Positions 33,556 through 45,215 of a DNA stretch of 64,000 nucleotides are shown one piece after another. A model generated the notes under the pieces. The model saw nothing but the letters and a program-made list of their open reading frames with translations, searched no databases and was not told where the DNA came from. Position 1 is the stretch's first letter. Each line of letters begins with the position of its first letter. The stretch is from the NCBI GenBank assembly GCA_022575985.1, contig JAKSXM010000231.1, forward strand, positions 23,474,501-23,538,500, read 5' to 3'. The position numbers and the translations under genes were made by a program. The DNA comes from Anagrus nilaparvatae (Eukaryota > Arthropoda > Insecta > Hymenoptera > Mymaridae).

Positions 33556-33725
33556 TAAATGCAAAAATATACCGAATATAAATTAAAAATTTTTTTTTGA
33601 CGAAAGTGCTTATTTATGCTTTATTAATGCATTTATAACAAAAATTTTCTTTTATACTTCAGAATTCTAAGTTATAAAAAAATAAATTTTAGAGATCTCC
33701 AGAGATCTCAGGACAATTCGTCGGG
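33556..33725 (-). repeat. Right terminal inverted repeat
   Basis: Reverse complement of 28225-28405, ending AATTCGTCGGG. It has fewer GAGATCTC decamers than the left copy. Confidence 0.85.
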
Positions 33726-34305
33726 TCAAAATCCTGTTTGCCACTGATTGATTTCACAACACTGAATTATGCCAGATTAAATTTTAACGAAACTGAATCT
33801 AAAGTTTTGAATTAACTTTTAACTAGACCGAATTTATAAATTTTAAATTTAGAAAGATTTTGAAATAATTAAGTTTATCTGAAAAAAAAAAATATTGACT
33901 AGAGACCCGTTTGTCTCTCGCATTCACCTCCGTTTTAACACACTATTTTATAAAACAATATGTAGTCTCCGCTCAAAGGTGCCTATAACCCCCGTGAAAT
34001 GCTCCATCTTTGTAAAAGTGAAAACGAATAATATTACGCTTGCGCCGTTTCCCACCAGGAGCGCCAGTGCATGGTCAAAACTTAACACTGCTGAGTGAAA
34101 TTGTAACTCGGGGAATTTTCACCGTGTTACAAATTTAATAAAATTTAATAAAATCTGATAAAATTTAATAAAATTTAATTGAACCTAATTCGACGAATTA
34201 TTTTATAAAATTTAATTAAATTTTATTTAACGCATTTAATAAAATTTAATTAAATTTAATTCGGGATTTTCCCCCCGGGTCCTCTATACTTTCATAGATG
34301 TATTT
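33726..34305. other. No gene seen; 11-bp AT repeat
   Basis: From about 34129 to 34260 the word TAATAAAATTT and close variants repeat. The remainder has no recognisable coding. Confidence 0.5.
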
Positions 34306-34850
34306 TTACTCCAACACTAGCAGATCGATAGGTTTGACCGATTCTACCACCTGGATCGCTGATAGCGATACAGTGTGGTATCCGCTGACGATCCTAAGTG
34401 CCACTTGCTTTTGTACAGAGCAGATCTTCTGTAATTTTTGATTCGGACAGCGGCCGCCCAAGCTTCTGATCCGTAAAGCAGAACAGAGTTCACCACGGAC
34501 ATCAGGAGTCTTTGCTTTCCTGGTTTGGGCGCCCTTATGTTGGCCAAGAGACTTCATAAGAGGAATACGACCGACGCGGGCTTTTCTTTTGTCTTCTAAA
34601 ATAGTTCCCAGAAGCTTAGCTTAATATCAAGTAGAACTCTCAGGTACTTCATCTATGTTCTGGTTCTGATCGAGTGAGGAATTCTGCCATTGCCGAAGTT
34701 TATGTCGAATATGGTGGAAACCCTTCGACTAGTCAGCAGTAAATCTCCATTTTCGGGATCACGAGCTGGAGCCAATACTCGCCCATCAAGAAGTAGATCT
34801 GTCTCATAACTTGACTCAACCTCTGCTGGGCTACTTTTATTTCTAGGTTA
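34306..34850 (-). pseudogene. LINE reverse-transcriptase C-terminal remnant (R1/jockey-like)
   Basis: Minus strand. It reads a KYLRVLLDIKLSF segment, then LANIRAPKPGKQRLLMSVVN and SVLLYGSEAWA, and in another frame QKQVALRIVSGYHTVS and VKPIDLLVLE. These are the ordered landmarks after the RT palm in R1-like LINEs. Several stops and frame changes kill it. No 3' tail was identified. Confidence 0.75.
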
Positions 34851-36856
34851 CAAACTTTATGGTTAGGTCCCTTTCAAGAGGTCAACGCGCAGCAAGCCGT
34901 CGATGCTTAAAGATAATACTATGTATATGTAGTCTGCGTGTGTATGTTATATGTTTTCCCTTTCTCTATATCGGCGACAGATGATTTGCTATTTTGTGCG
35001 GATATAAACATGTATATTTTGAGACAATCCTTAGGTTCTTTGACCATATGAGAAATGACCGGTTTTACCAGATGGTGGATTAATAAATGAATTTGATACA
35101 GTTATTTATGTTTAACAATAATTATAAAGAAATAATTTTATTTTTACTCAGGTTTAGCTAATATTACATATTGTTCTGTATATAGCAAAACAATTTTATT
35201 TTTATTTTAAGTCACTAATTTCACTTGTCACATTTAATCACTAATCACTATTTACAATTTTCATTTTTATTTGCGAGACTCGATATAACTTAACATAATA
35301 AATAATCACTGGGCCCACTTTATACATTATTTTTGCATTACCAGAGACTTTATATAATTAAAAAAAAAAGGAATATAAATTCGTGTGGCAATTCTAGTAT
35401 CGCTCTTATATCATATGCTGATAGTAAATAAAATAAAAAAAATAGCACTCTATATTACGGTCCTGCTTAAAGCAACTCCTAGAGATTAGGTTATAAATAT
35501 AGGCCTTTAAAGAAATATTGGAGTAACTCTCTGACCATGGGTTGGGTATAGTATGCGTTTTTGAAGTGGCAACGAACCCGATCTATAAGATAATAAATAC
35601 TAAAAGCAGGCAAAAGAATGGACTCCTGTTTCCTCCGGGTACGTATAGGGTTTACCTCACGAATACGAGCCTAGTGGAAACAAGCGTTCGATCTTTTACA
35701 AGACTGGTAACCAGCTCCTATACTAGTCATTTAGATAATACGAGGCACCCTATTTGCCTTTTCGCATAAATGGGAGCAACTCACCTCAACAAGGAATATA
35801 TGATATGCAGCATTGTAAAAGAGGTAAGCAACTCTTGAAAGCGTGAAAATAAGTTTTGTACATCCCTCTTTTAGTATATTTAGTATCAAGGGCGTAAAAG
35901 TTTTGGCACTAGAGTGAGCACTAGCACTCATAAAATTCTACAGATTAGGTACTAAACGTATACTGAAAATCTATTTCCTTTGATTCAAATACAAATTATT
36001 ATGTGAAAACAAAATTTGAATTTGTTATTTTTAAAACACAGGAAACTATTTTGAATTATCTTTCTATCAAACAAAAAATATGTCAATCTTAAAGACTTCG
36101 GGAATTCAAGACCAATTTTTGAATAGAAAGAAAGTGAAATAAGTTACTAAAAATTTTGATATGGGTGACATATTTAATATTTCAAAAATATTAAAATAAT
36201 TGCTTTTCAGTTTTATTAGAAATAAAAATTTTGAATTTAGGTTTAGATTTAGTGTTTCTAATCCCAAAAGGCCTATTTGACATGAATGGAGGGTAATCAG
36301 CATGTTTTTTCAATAACCATTATTCCTAAGGTAGTGAATTCTCTTTGTTAGTCATCCAACCATCATTGCTGCTGATCATCTATTGCTCAAATTTAGTATT
36401 TTTTAAATTTAATGCATCTAATTCATACTATTATTATATTCATGTTATTATACTATATTTTCCAAAATAATTTCTTATTGTAATGAAAAGTATTTCCATA
36501 AAATGGATAATTCATTCGTATATGCCACCCTTTGTAAATTTTAATGAATTAAATTATAAAATAAAGCATGTAGTTGCGCTTATATAAATTAATATTTCTT
36601 AATTTACAGTTTATACCTAGTCTACTAGGTAAGGTATATTATTATATTTTTACGAGAATAATTGCAAGCAATATTCATTACTTTACAATATTTTAATTAC
36701 AGGAAATACTTTTATGAACTAATTTTAATATAACTTTTATTTATTCTGTATAATAAAATTTTACCTGATTAAAAAAATATAATAATATTTAAATTTTTTT
36801 TTTATTTTCTCTTGCAAAAACATTTACTGAAATTTTACGAATTTTTTTTATTAAAG
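34851..36856. other. No confident gene upstream of the metalloproteinase exon
   Basis: Contains moderately balanced-composition sequence (35,460-35,780) with no clear protein, and the dispersed word at 35,880. If the metalloproteinase gene is real, its propeptide exons should lie here or further left, but I could not find the cysteine-switch motif. Confidence 0.4.
35880..35925. repeat. ~45-bp dispersed repeat, copy 1
   Basis: AGTATCAAGGGCGTAAAAGT followed by TTGGCACTAG..GAGCACTAGCAC. Copy 2 is at about 45667-45713 with few differences. Confidence 0.75.
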
Positions 36857-37008
36857 GTTCAAGATGGAGGATAAGAAATATCACTTACAAAATAACTAAG
36901 TATCCAAAATTTTTAGATAATCTAGCTGTTGATAAAGAAATTGCTAAATCTTTTTTAATTTGGTCAGCTTATACAGATCTAACGTTTGTGCCAAAACAAG
37001 CTGGTCAG
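36857..37008 (+). CDS. Matrix metalloproteinase exon (start of catalytic domain)
   Basis: The exon has acceptor TTATTAAAG and donor CAG/GTAAAT, is 152 bp long and open in one phase. It encodes SRWRIRNITYKITKYPKFL, then VDKEIAKSFLIWSAYTDLTF and PKQAGQ. This is the N-terminal strand-helix part of the metzincin catalytic domain of MMPs, secreted or membrane-anchored proteases that cut extracellular matrix. The zinc motif HExxH and the haemopexin repeats belong to later exons that are not visible in the remaining 27 kb; the propeptide exon is also not seen. A BEL element sits 145 bp downstream, in what would be the next intron. It could be a live exon in a gene with very large introns, or an orphan exon. 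Confidence 0.8.
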
Positions 37009-37153
37009 GTAAATTTTTTATTATTTATTTTGGTAGCTTAAGATATATATTTACATTTTGATTTATTTATTTAATATACTTTATTTACTAATTTACGTTT
37101 AATATTTAAAAAAGTTTTTAAAAGGTGTAATATAAAATTAAAAATAAAGTTAC

Positions 37154-37547
37154 TGTCTGCGAGAAAACAGACATATATTTGTTAGATTCACCACCCTTTC
37201 TGTATATAATAATACTAGTCATTTCTATATTATCTTTTATATTTTATGTTTAATTTTCTAATAATTTATAATACAGAAAGAGTGGGGATTTTGATAATTT
37301 ATGTTTGTGTGTATGTATGTGCACGCACGAACCCGGAAGCGTGCGCTTTTTTCTCTCGGCTCTCTCTTCTCTTGCGACCGGCACGCAGAGTACACGTTAT
37401 ATTATTCAGTTAAATTCTTTTTACAATAAATCATTAAATATTTTTAACAGTGGAATTATCAAGTGTCATTATTAATTATTATTTCCTTTCATATTTTTAT
37501 TCAGTCTAATTTTCCTTTAATTAAAACTATAACAAAACTATAAAACA
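37154..37547 (+). repeat. 5' LTR of BEL/Pao 1
   Basis: Begins TGTCTGCGAGAAAACAGAC and ends ACTATAAAACA. AATAAA at about 37425 could serve as polyA signal. Confidence 0.95.
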
Positions 37548-37550
37548 TTT

Positions 37551-37565
37551 TGGTGCCGAATACCC
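37551..37565 (+). other. Primer binding site of BEL/Pao 1
   Basis: TGGTGCCGAATACCC starts three bases after the 5' LTR. The TGG start matches a tRNA CCA end; the tRNA was not identified. Confidence 0.7.
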
Positions 37566-38404
37566 TATTTTTTAAAAAGAGATCTGAACTCGTGGCTTTA
37601 GGAAAATTGTTAAGTGAAAAATATATTATTATTGTGTAATTAACAAAAAAAAAAAAACAGTGTTGTGAATTATATTGTGCATTTTTTTCATATGTGAGGG
37701 CTTAAAATTAAAATTAAAAAATAAAAATTAGTGCAGTGACGCCATGTGCTCCTTTTTCTTTTATGAATTTTTTTGGTCGCGACAAGACTTGAATTTTAGG
37801 TTATGGTGTTTTAAATTTATTATTTAAAAATTCATGGACGTTCTGTCGCATCGCAGGACCTAAAAAATTTCAAAAAAAAAAACATAAAAGTGTGCAAATA
37901 TTTGAAGTCGCCATTTTCCTGTTATACAAGGCATTTCTTTTTCGCATAAAACTGGAAAGGAAGGAAATCACGTGATTCAGGAAGGTTGGATTTCAGCATC
38001 ACGGTGGTAATATATGTATCGTTCTATATTTACTTGTGTACATAATAGGTTATGCGAAAGAGTGAGAAAGCTATATTCAAAACTTTCTGAAAGAGTGAGA
38101 AAGATGTATTCAAATTTCTCCTCTTTACGCTAACCTTTATTCGTCAAAAATTTTCATTTCTTATGCGTGCCGGCTCTCTTAAAATTTATGAAATTTAAAA
38201 TCTTTTTTATTTATTCATAAATATATGTATTAAATTTAAATTAAAAATAAATAAACACTAATACAATTCTTTAAGCAAAAAAAAAATAATTTTTATTATT
38301 AAAAAAAAAAAAAAAAAAAGTTGTATTATAAAAAAAAAGAAAAAGAAAAATTTCTTTTACTATTTATATTAAATCTAATAGCGTTATTCTTATTTTCATG
38401 AAAA

Positions 38405-41400
38405 ATGTCTCACGATGGTTTATCCTTGGAGGAGTTGATCCGAGAGCAAATTGAACAAGGTGGACTCATAACACGCTTCATAACCAACGTTGAAAAAACA
38501 GCCAAAGCCAAACAAACTTTGGAATTCTTTCAATCACGAAAATCTTTATTGGATAAATATTTTGATAACTTTTATGATGGGCATAAAGCAATTGTAAGGC
38601 AAGAATTAGCATCCCAACATGAATATATCAAGGAACATCAGTACGACAAGGTTGAGAAGAGCTATATGGATGCCAAGGCTATGTTGGATGTTAAAATAAG
38701 AGCTTTAACACCACAAAATCATGATCATGAAAATCATGGGGCTAATCATAACGAAAGTAATACAGCTCAATTCCATTTACCAAAATTCACGTTACCTGAT
38801 TTTTCGGGAGATGTTTTGGAGTGGGAAAGTTTTCGAGATCAATTTCTTGGTGTTCTACATCGTACTCCAACTTTGAGCAACGTACACAAGCTTTTGCTTT
38901 TACAACAACATTTAAAAGGTGATGCAGCGGAGATGCTAAAAAATACTCAGGTAACTGAAAGTAGCTTTCAAGGAGCCTGGGAAGATCTTAAAAAAAGGTA
39001 TGGTACTAAACGTATGTTATTAACGCATCACATGAACAGTTTAATGGATTTACCATGTTGTTCTAAAACAAATTCTCATGAAATAAAACGAGTTCTAGAT
39101 TTTTTCAAACAAACCGTGAGATCTTTCGAGGCTTTGGAAATAATCAGAGACAATTGGAATCATTGGCTGGTATTGCTGCTGACAAAGAAGTTGGACAAGG
39201 AATCCAGAATTAAATGGGAAACTTCTCAATCTAATGCAGCGGATTTTCCCAAATTTGATGACTTATGCACTTTTTTGGAAAATTGGTCGCAAGCTTTGGA
39301 GTCTCTGGATACAGAATCACTTCTTAAATCAGGAGAGGCTTCGAAAAGTAACAAGTCATCGGAAAAAGAGTCAACAAATCAAAATAAAAAACAAGTAAAT
39401 GTATCAACATCTCAGTCCGCAAAATCTGGTAAAGCAAAAAAATTTCGCTGTTTATTATGTAATTCTAATGGTCATACATTAAGTTATTGCGAAAAATTTA
39501 AAAATTTACAAGGCGTGAATAGATTCACTCAAGTTAAAAAATTAAAATTATGTTACAATTGCCTTAAGGATCATTATCCAAATCCTTGTCCGAGCAATTT
39601 CAAATGTAAAACTTGTAACGAAAATCATCATACGTTGTTGCACGGTTGTTTTCCTGTAGCTAAAAATTCATTTACCAATCGAGAAAATTTAACGATAAAT
39701 CAAATGTCTTCAAATGCAAATTCTGAAAATACAGTTGAACGAAATTGCAACTGCGTTCAAAATTCTTTATCTTATTCAAGTTTTAGCTCACAAGGTAATA
39801 TTAATGTTGCGCATACAATTTTAAGCAATAAAATTGTTCTTTTAGCAACAGCTAAAGTTCGTGTCCAATCACCAAATGGAAAATTTGTTGTGATTAAAGC
39901 TTTGATTGATACTGGTTCAGATACCTCAGCAGTTTCGGAATGGGTAGTACAATCGCTCAATTTAAGGCGTAAGCCAATCAATACTTTGATTACTGGAGTT
40001 TTATGTAGTCAGGGCGTTTCAAATAATGCTGTTGATTTTAAAATTTCTTCTCTTTATAATGATTCTTTTAAACAAGATGTAGAAGCATTAATATTACCCA
40101 AAATAACTTCATCGATTCCTTCTAAATCTTTTTCTTTCTCAGAAAATCAGTGGCCTCATATTAAAAATTTAAAGTTAGCTGATCCTGAGTTCTTTAAAAC
40201 GTCAAAAATAGATTTGTTATTAGGTTTAGATGTATGTGGATGGTTTGTTGAAGGTGAAACTATTCATGGCCCACCAGGGGCACCTTTGGCTCATGAAACT
40301 CCTTTTGGATTTGTGTTATTAGGTCCTACAAAGGTCAATAATAATCAATCATTAAAAATTGCTTGTAACCTGATCTCTTTAGAAAATGTTGAAGAATTAG
40401 GGTTTGATCTTAGAAAATTCTGGGAATTAGAAAATGTTAGTCAAATTTCTTTGCCTTCTCCGGAGGAACTTGAATGTGAAAAACATTTCGTAGAAACGCA
40501 TTCAAGAGATAGTTCTGGTAGATATATAGTCAAATTACCAATGTCAAAAAATGAAGCTATTAAATTAGGTCAAACTCGTTCTTTTGCGGTAAAAATGTTG
40601 CTTTCAATGGAGAAAAAGATGGAAAAAGATCCAATTTTTGCTGAAAAATATGAAAATAATATTGAGGATTTAAAAAGTATGGGTCATATGGTTAAAATTC
40701 CTCGTGATAAGTTAAATAATCCATTGGCAAATTACATATCACATCATGGAGTTTTTAAAATACATGATCTTGAAGGAAAGTTGAGAGTTGTATTCCATGC
40801 GTCTCATAAAACTTCCACTGGTTTTTCATTAAATTCAAAGCTACTAACTGGTCCTAAACTTCAGGCAGATTTATGGGCAGTTTTAACTAAATGGCGTTTC
40901 TTTAAAGTAGTTTTCAACACGGATATAGTTAAAATGTTTAGGCAGATAAAAGTTAGTCCTGAAGATTGGGATTGGCAGCGAATAGTTTGGCGAGATAAAA
41001 AAACTGGTTTGATTGAAGACTATTGGATAACAGTGGTTATGTTTGGTCAAGCTTGTTCTCCTTTTTTGGCCTTAAGATGTAAAAATCAGTTAGTCATAGA
41101 TGAGGGCCATAACTATCCTTTAGCATCGATTTCTTTACAAGAAAGATCATATGTAGATGATATTTTTGAGGGGGCTGATACCTTAGAAGAAGCTTTAAAA
41201 ATTAAAAGTGAATTAATAAAACTCTTGTCATTAGGAGGTTTTCCTTTAGCAAAATGGTCATCTAATCATCCTGATTTGGCTGAAAAATCGGATAATTTAA
41301 ATATAAAAGATCCTGAAAATATAAGTACTTTAGGTGTTAGTTGGTCACCTTCTTTGGACTGTTTTAATATCAAAATAGATGTTTCGTTAAAATTAGATGA

Positions 41401-43664
41401 GGTGCATTCTAAAAGACTATTGTTGTCTGAGATAGCTAAACTTTTCGATCCATTAGGATGGTTTTCACCAGTAATAATAGTAGCTAAAATTTTAATTCAA
41501 GATTTATGGTTACTAAATTTAGATTGGGATGAAAATTTACCGGAAAATATTTCGAAGCAATGGTCACAGTTTAGAAGAGCTCTTCCTGCTCTGGCAGACA
41601 TCACAATTCCTCGTTGGGTTGAAAGTTTTGAATCATCTAAGGTTGAATTTCATTGTTTCGCAGATGCTTCGGAAAGAGCGTATGCAGCTGTAATTTATGT
41701 TGTAATAACAAATCGAAATGTAAAAAAGTCATCAATGTTAATCTCCAAAACAAGAGTAGCTCCAATTAAAAAATTATCAATTCCAAGATTGGAACTTTGC
41801 GCAGCAAATTTGTTGGTAAAATTAGCTAATGAACTTATTCCTCAATTAAATTTAAAAAAAGAAAAAAAAGTGTTTGTTTGGTCGGATTCATCCACAGTTT
41901 TAACTTGGTTAAGTTCACATCCTTCACGATGGAAACCCTTTGTGTCTCATAAGGTAGCTGATATTCAAAATTCTGACCTTAAAATTAATTGGCATTACGT
42001 TTCTTCTAAAAGCAATCCAGCAGATGTAGCCTCAAGAGGAATTTCAGCATCTGAGTTGGGAAGTTTTTCATTATGGTGGAAAGGACCATCGTGGCTTGAG
42101 CAATCTTCTGATCATTGGCCAGCAGAAAAAGAAAAAATTGAAGAAACCAAAGTTAAAAATGAAGAAAAGTCGTTAGTCATAATTAATACCTTAACAGTTT
42201 TGGAAGAACCCTATCTATTTCAAAAATTTTCTAGCTTAGACAAATTATTAAGAGTCGTAGCTTATTGTTTAAGATTAATTAATTACAAGATTAGAATAGC
42301 TCTAGAATCGTTAAGTCCAGAAGAATTAGAAAAATCTTTAATTTTCTTAACGAAATGCTCACAAAAATTTTCGTTTCCAAATGAATATAATAGTTTAAAA
42401 TCCAATAAAAAAATTTCAAATAATTCTTCACTAATTTCATTTAAACCTTTTATGGATGATCAAGGATGTATTAGAATAGGAGGTCGATTAAAAAATTCTC
42501 TTTTATCATTTAATGAAAAACATCCTTTTTTAATTGCAAAAAATACGTCGTTTGCTAGATTGTTAGTACGTCAGGCTCATTTTGCATGTTTGCATGGCGG
42601 GCAGGAACATACAAGAAATATTTTGCTTCAGCGTTTTTGGATTGTACGTGGGCGTAGTTATATTAGGTCGATTATTCGAAAATTCGTAATTTGTACAAAA
42701 TATAATGCAAGGACTTCTCAACAATTGATGGGTCAATTACCAAATTCAAGATTAAAACCTGAGAAACCATTTCTGAGTACAGGAGTTGATTATTGTGGTC
42801 CCTTTGCCATAAAAGCGTCGTCGGGGAGAGGTATTAAAACAACTAAAGGGTACATTTGCGTTTTTGTTTGTTTAGTTACGAAAGCAGTACATCTTGAAGT
42901 CGTCACATCACTTTCAACCCAGGCGTTCTTGGCAGCTTTTGAAAGGTTAATTTCCAGAAGGGGTCAATGGAACCAATTTTAAAGGAGCTAGTGCTGAATT
43001 GGCGAAGATGTTCTCAAAAGCTTCAGAATTTTACAAAGAAGTCTCTCATGCTATAGTTTCAAAAGGCACATCCTGGTCGTTCATTCCACCATCATCACCA
43101 CATTTTGGAGGTCTTTGGGAAGCAGGAGTTAAATCGGTAAAATCTCATTTAAGAAAAATAATAGGTGAGCAAAAATTAACATATGAAGAGATGTCAACAT
43201 TTTTGTGGAAGGTCGAAGCGTGTCTAAATTCAAGACCCTTATATCCAGCTAGTAACGACCCTACAGATCTTTTACCTTTAACACCTGCTCATTTTTTGAT
43301 AGGAGAACCAATTCATGCATATCCAGAAATTCCTTCAAATCCTAATAAACTACAAAATTTATCTAACAAATTTAAACTTATAACTAATATGCGTAATCAC
43401 TTCTGGAATAGGTGGTCGAAAGAATATGTTCACCATCTACAACAATACAATCGATGACGAAATCCTTCAGAAAATGTCGAAATAGGAGATTTGGTTCTGC
43501 TAAAAGATGAATGTCTACCAGCTACTAAATGGCCTATGGCAAGAGTCGTTGATGTGGTACCTGGAGCTGATCAATTAGTTAGGGTAGCAACTATCAAGAC
43601 AGCGACTGGTGTATATAAACGTCCAATCGTCAAATTAATTCCTTTACCAGTTCAAGAAGAGTAA
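38405..43664 (+). pseudogene. BEL/Pao gag-pol polyprotein, broken in the integrase
   Basis: From Met 38405 one frame runs 1525 codons. Gag (DUF1759-like, ~123-300: LPDFSGDVLEWESFRDQF) is followed by Cys/His knuckles (~349-415), an aspartic protease (IDTGSDTSAV at ~501), RT (~839 TDIVKMFRQIKV, ~915 YVDDIF), RNase H (~1086 FADASERAYAAV, and VWSDSSTVLTWL) and an integrase zinc region (HFACLHGGQEH). The integrase core starts GVDYCGPF. At 42960 a deletion plus frameshift removes the second catalytic Asp region and brings a stop; the frame resumes with NGTNFKGAS (42999-43457), holding Glu in GGLWEAGVKS. A TGA at 43455-43457 precedes the tail to 43664. One zinc Cys is Phe (RKFVICTKY). Other domains look intact, so only integration in cis seems lost. 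Confidence 0.92.
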
Positions 43665-44815
43665 AAGAAAAATAATAATTGTAAATCGCAAAAGAAAAAT
43701 AATAATTGTAAATAGCAAAAGAAAAATAATAATTGTAAATAGTAAAAAAAAAAAAGTAATTGTAAATAGTACCGCAAGAGAAGATATTTATGTATATTTA
43801 AAAATAAAAGTTAGCTTTAATTTATTTAAAAAAAAGTTTTTAGATTAGAATTGTAATGCGGTTTATATTCCCGCCTTATTAGAATTTAATATGTAAAAAT
43901 AGTTTGGTAAAATACACTCATTTATATAAAAATATATATAGTGGTGTGTATAATTAGTACGCATGCCTAATCTCGGGCCTCTAATAAATGAGAAGAGGAG
44001 AAGTTTGGGACCGCTGACTTATGTCAAGTTCGATCTTCTTCTCCCGGATCTCAATTAGAGTAGATCTCGGAGAGTCGCATAGGCTATAGTTTTAATAATA
44101 GTTAATGTTAAGTAGTTATTATATTTATAATATATTATATTATTAGTGTAAAATATCATTAGTGAACTTTAAAAGTAAATAAAAATAGTGAACTTTAAGT
44201 GTATAGTTTAAAATAGAAAACTGTAAGTGAACAATTTAAAATTGTGTATTTATATCAATAAATTTATATTTTATATATTTTTAAGTAAATTAAAGGTAAA
44301 TTTGTATTTATATTATTTTCTAATATTACCTAAACTCAAGGTCCCAGTTATAAAATATACCCATATACCAATTCCATTACAGAATGATAATTCTTTAAAA
44401 AAAAATATATAATTTTAGATTTTGATACTTATTTATTTTCTTTAAATTCATTGTATATAAAATTAATTAATAGATTTAAATTTTTAAAAATAAGATTTTG
44501 TAAAATTATCATTCAATGTCATTTTTCCACTATAAAAAAAAGAGGTTTTAGGAAATTGTAATATGTATGGATGTATGAGTGATATTCATTAAAAAAAAAA
44601 AAAAAAAAAAATTTTATTATGATATTAATGTTTTGATAAATTCAATTTTAAAATTTTAAAATTAATTTAATGTGTAATTTAGAATATTAACTTCAATCGA
44701 TAATTTTGTAATCCGCGAATAAGTTATATTATTTATAATTCATATGTTTTTTCAATTCAAAAAATTTTTAATTCTTTTTTGCTTTTGTTAGTCGCATTTG
44801 CGACGGCGGGGAGTA
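43665..44815. other. 3' untranslated region of BEL/Pao 1
   Basis: Begins with four tandem ~27-bp units (AAAAGAAAAATAATAATTG plus TAAATAGC, about 43665-43775). The rest is AT-rich; a 61-codon ORF at 44227 has no support. Confidence 0.7.
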
Positions 44816-45210
44816 TGTTTGCGAGAAAACAGACATATATTTGTTAGATTCACCACCCTTTCTGTATATAATAATACTAGTCATTTCTATATTATCTTTT
44901 ATATTTTATGTTTAATTTTCTAATAATTTATAATACAGAAAGAGTGGGGATTTTGATAATTTATGTTTGTGTGTATGTATGTGCACGCACGAACCCGGAA
45001 GCGTGCGCTTTTTTCTCTCGGCTCTCTCTTCTCTTGCGACCGGCATGCAGAGTACACGTTATATTATTCAGTTAAATTCTTTTTACAATAAATCATTCAA
45101 TATTTTTAACAGTGGAATTATCAAGTGTCATTATTAATTTATTATTTCCTTTCATATTCTTATTCAGTCTAATTTTCCTTTAATTAAAACTATAACAAAA
45201 CTATAAAACA
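44816..45210 (+). repeat. 3' LTR of BEL/Pao 1
   Basis: Begins TGTTTGCGAGAAAACAGAC and is nearly identical to the 5' LTR. Confidence 0.95.
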
Positions 45211-45215
45211 GTTAC

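Larger units (their letters stand above)
28225..33725 (-). mobile_element. 5.5-kb CACTA(CMC)-like DNA transposon with two genes
   Basis: The ends are mirror images: CCCGACGAATTGTCCTGAGA at left and its reverse complement at right. Similarity runs inward about 175 bp to AAATTTATATTCGGTA. The dinucleotide TC flanks both sides, compatible with a 2-bp target duplication. Inside, both genes read right to left: first the 331-aa spliced BEN/DUF4806-like gene, then the transposase. A hAT-like MITE has landed in the transposase intron. Assignment to the CMC superfamily rests on the transposase; the CCCGAC tips differ from the classical CACTA tips. Confidence 0.8.
37154..45210 (+). mobile_element. BEL/Pao LTR retrotransposon 1 (8.06 kb, young)
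   Basis: Two LTRs (37154-37547 and 44816-45210) enclose a gag-pol frame. The 5-bp target duplication GTTAC lies at 37149-37153 and 45211-45215. The LTRs differ at only five places that I can find (four substitutions and one T indel), about 1.3%, so insertion is recent. The tract GACGGCGGGGAGTA precedes the 3' LTR as a polypurine tract. Confidence 0.95.

Noticed and set aside
33895..34098. 67-aa ORF
   Set aside because: No recognisable domain, no splice or repeat context, and AT-rich surroundings.
35450..35790. Possible organellar or rRNA insertion because of its balanced composition
   Set aside because: I could not match it to any conserved rRNA or mitochondrial landmark.
36310..36350. ATTATTCCTAAGGTAGTGAA resembling large-subunit rRNA
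   Set aside because: The resemblance stops after about 18 bases; the neighbouring conserved rRNA bases are absent.
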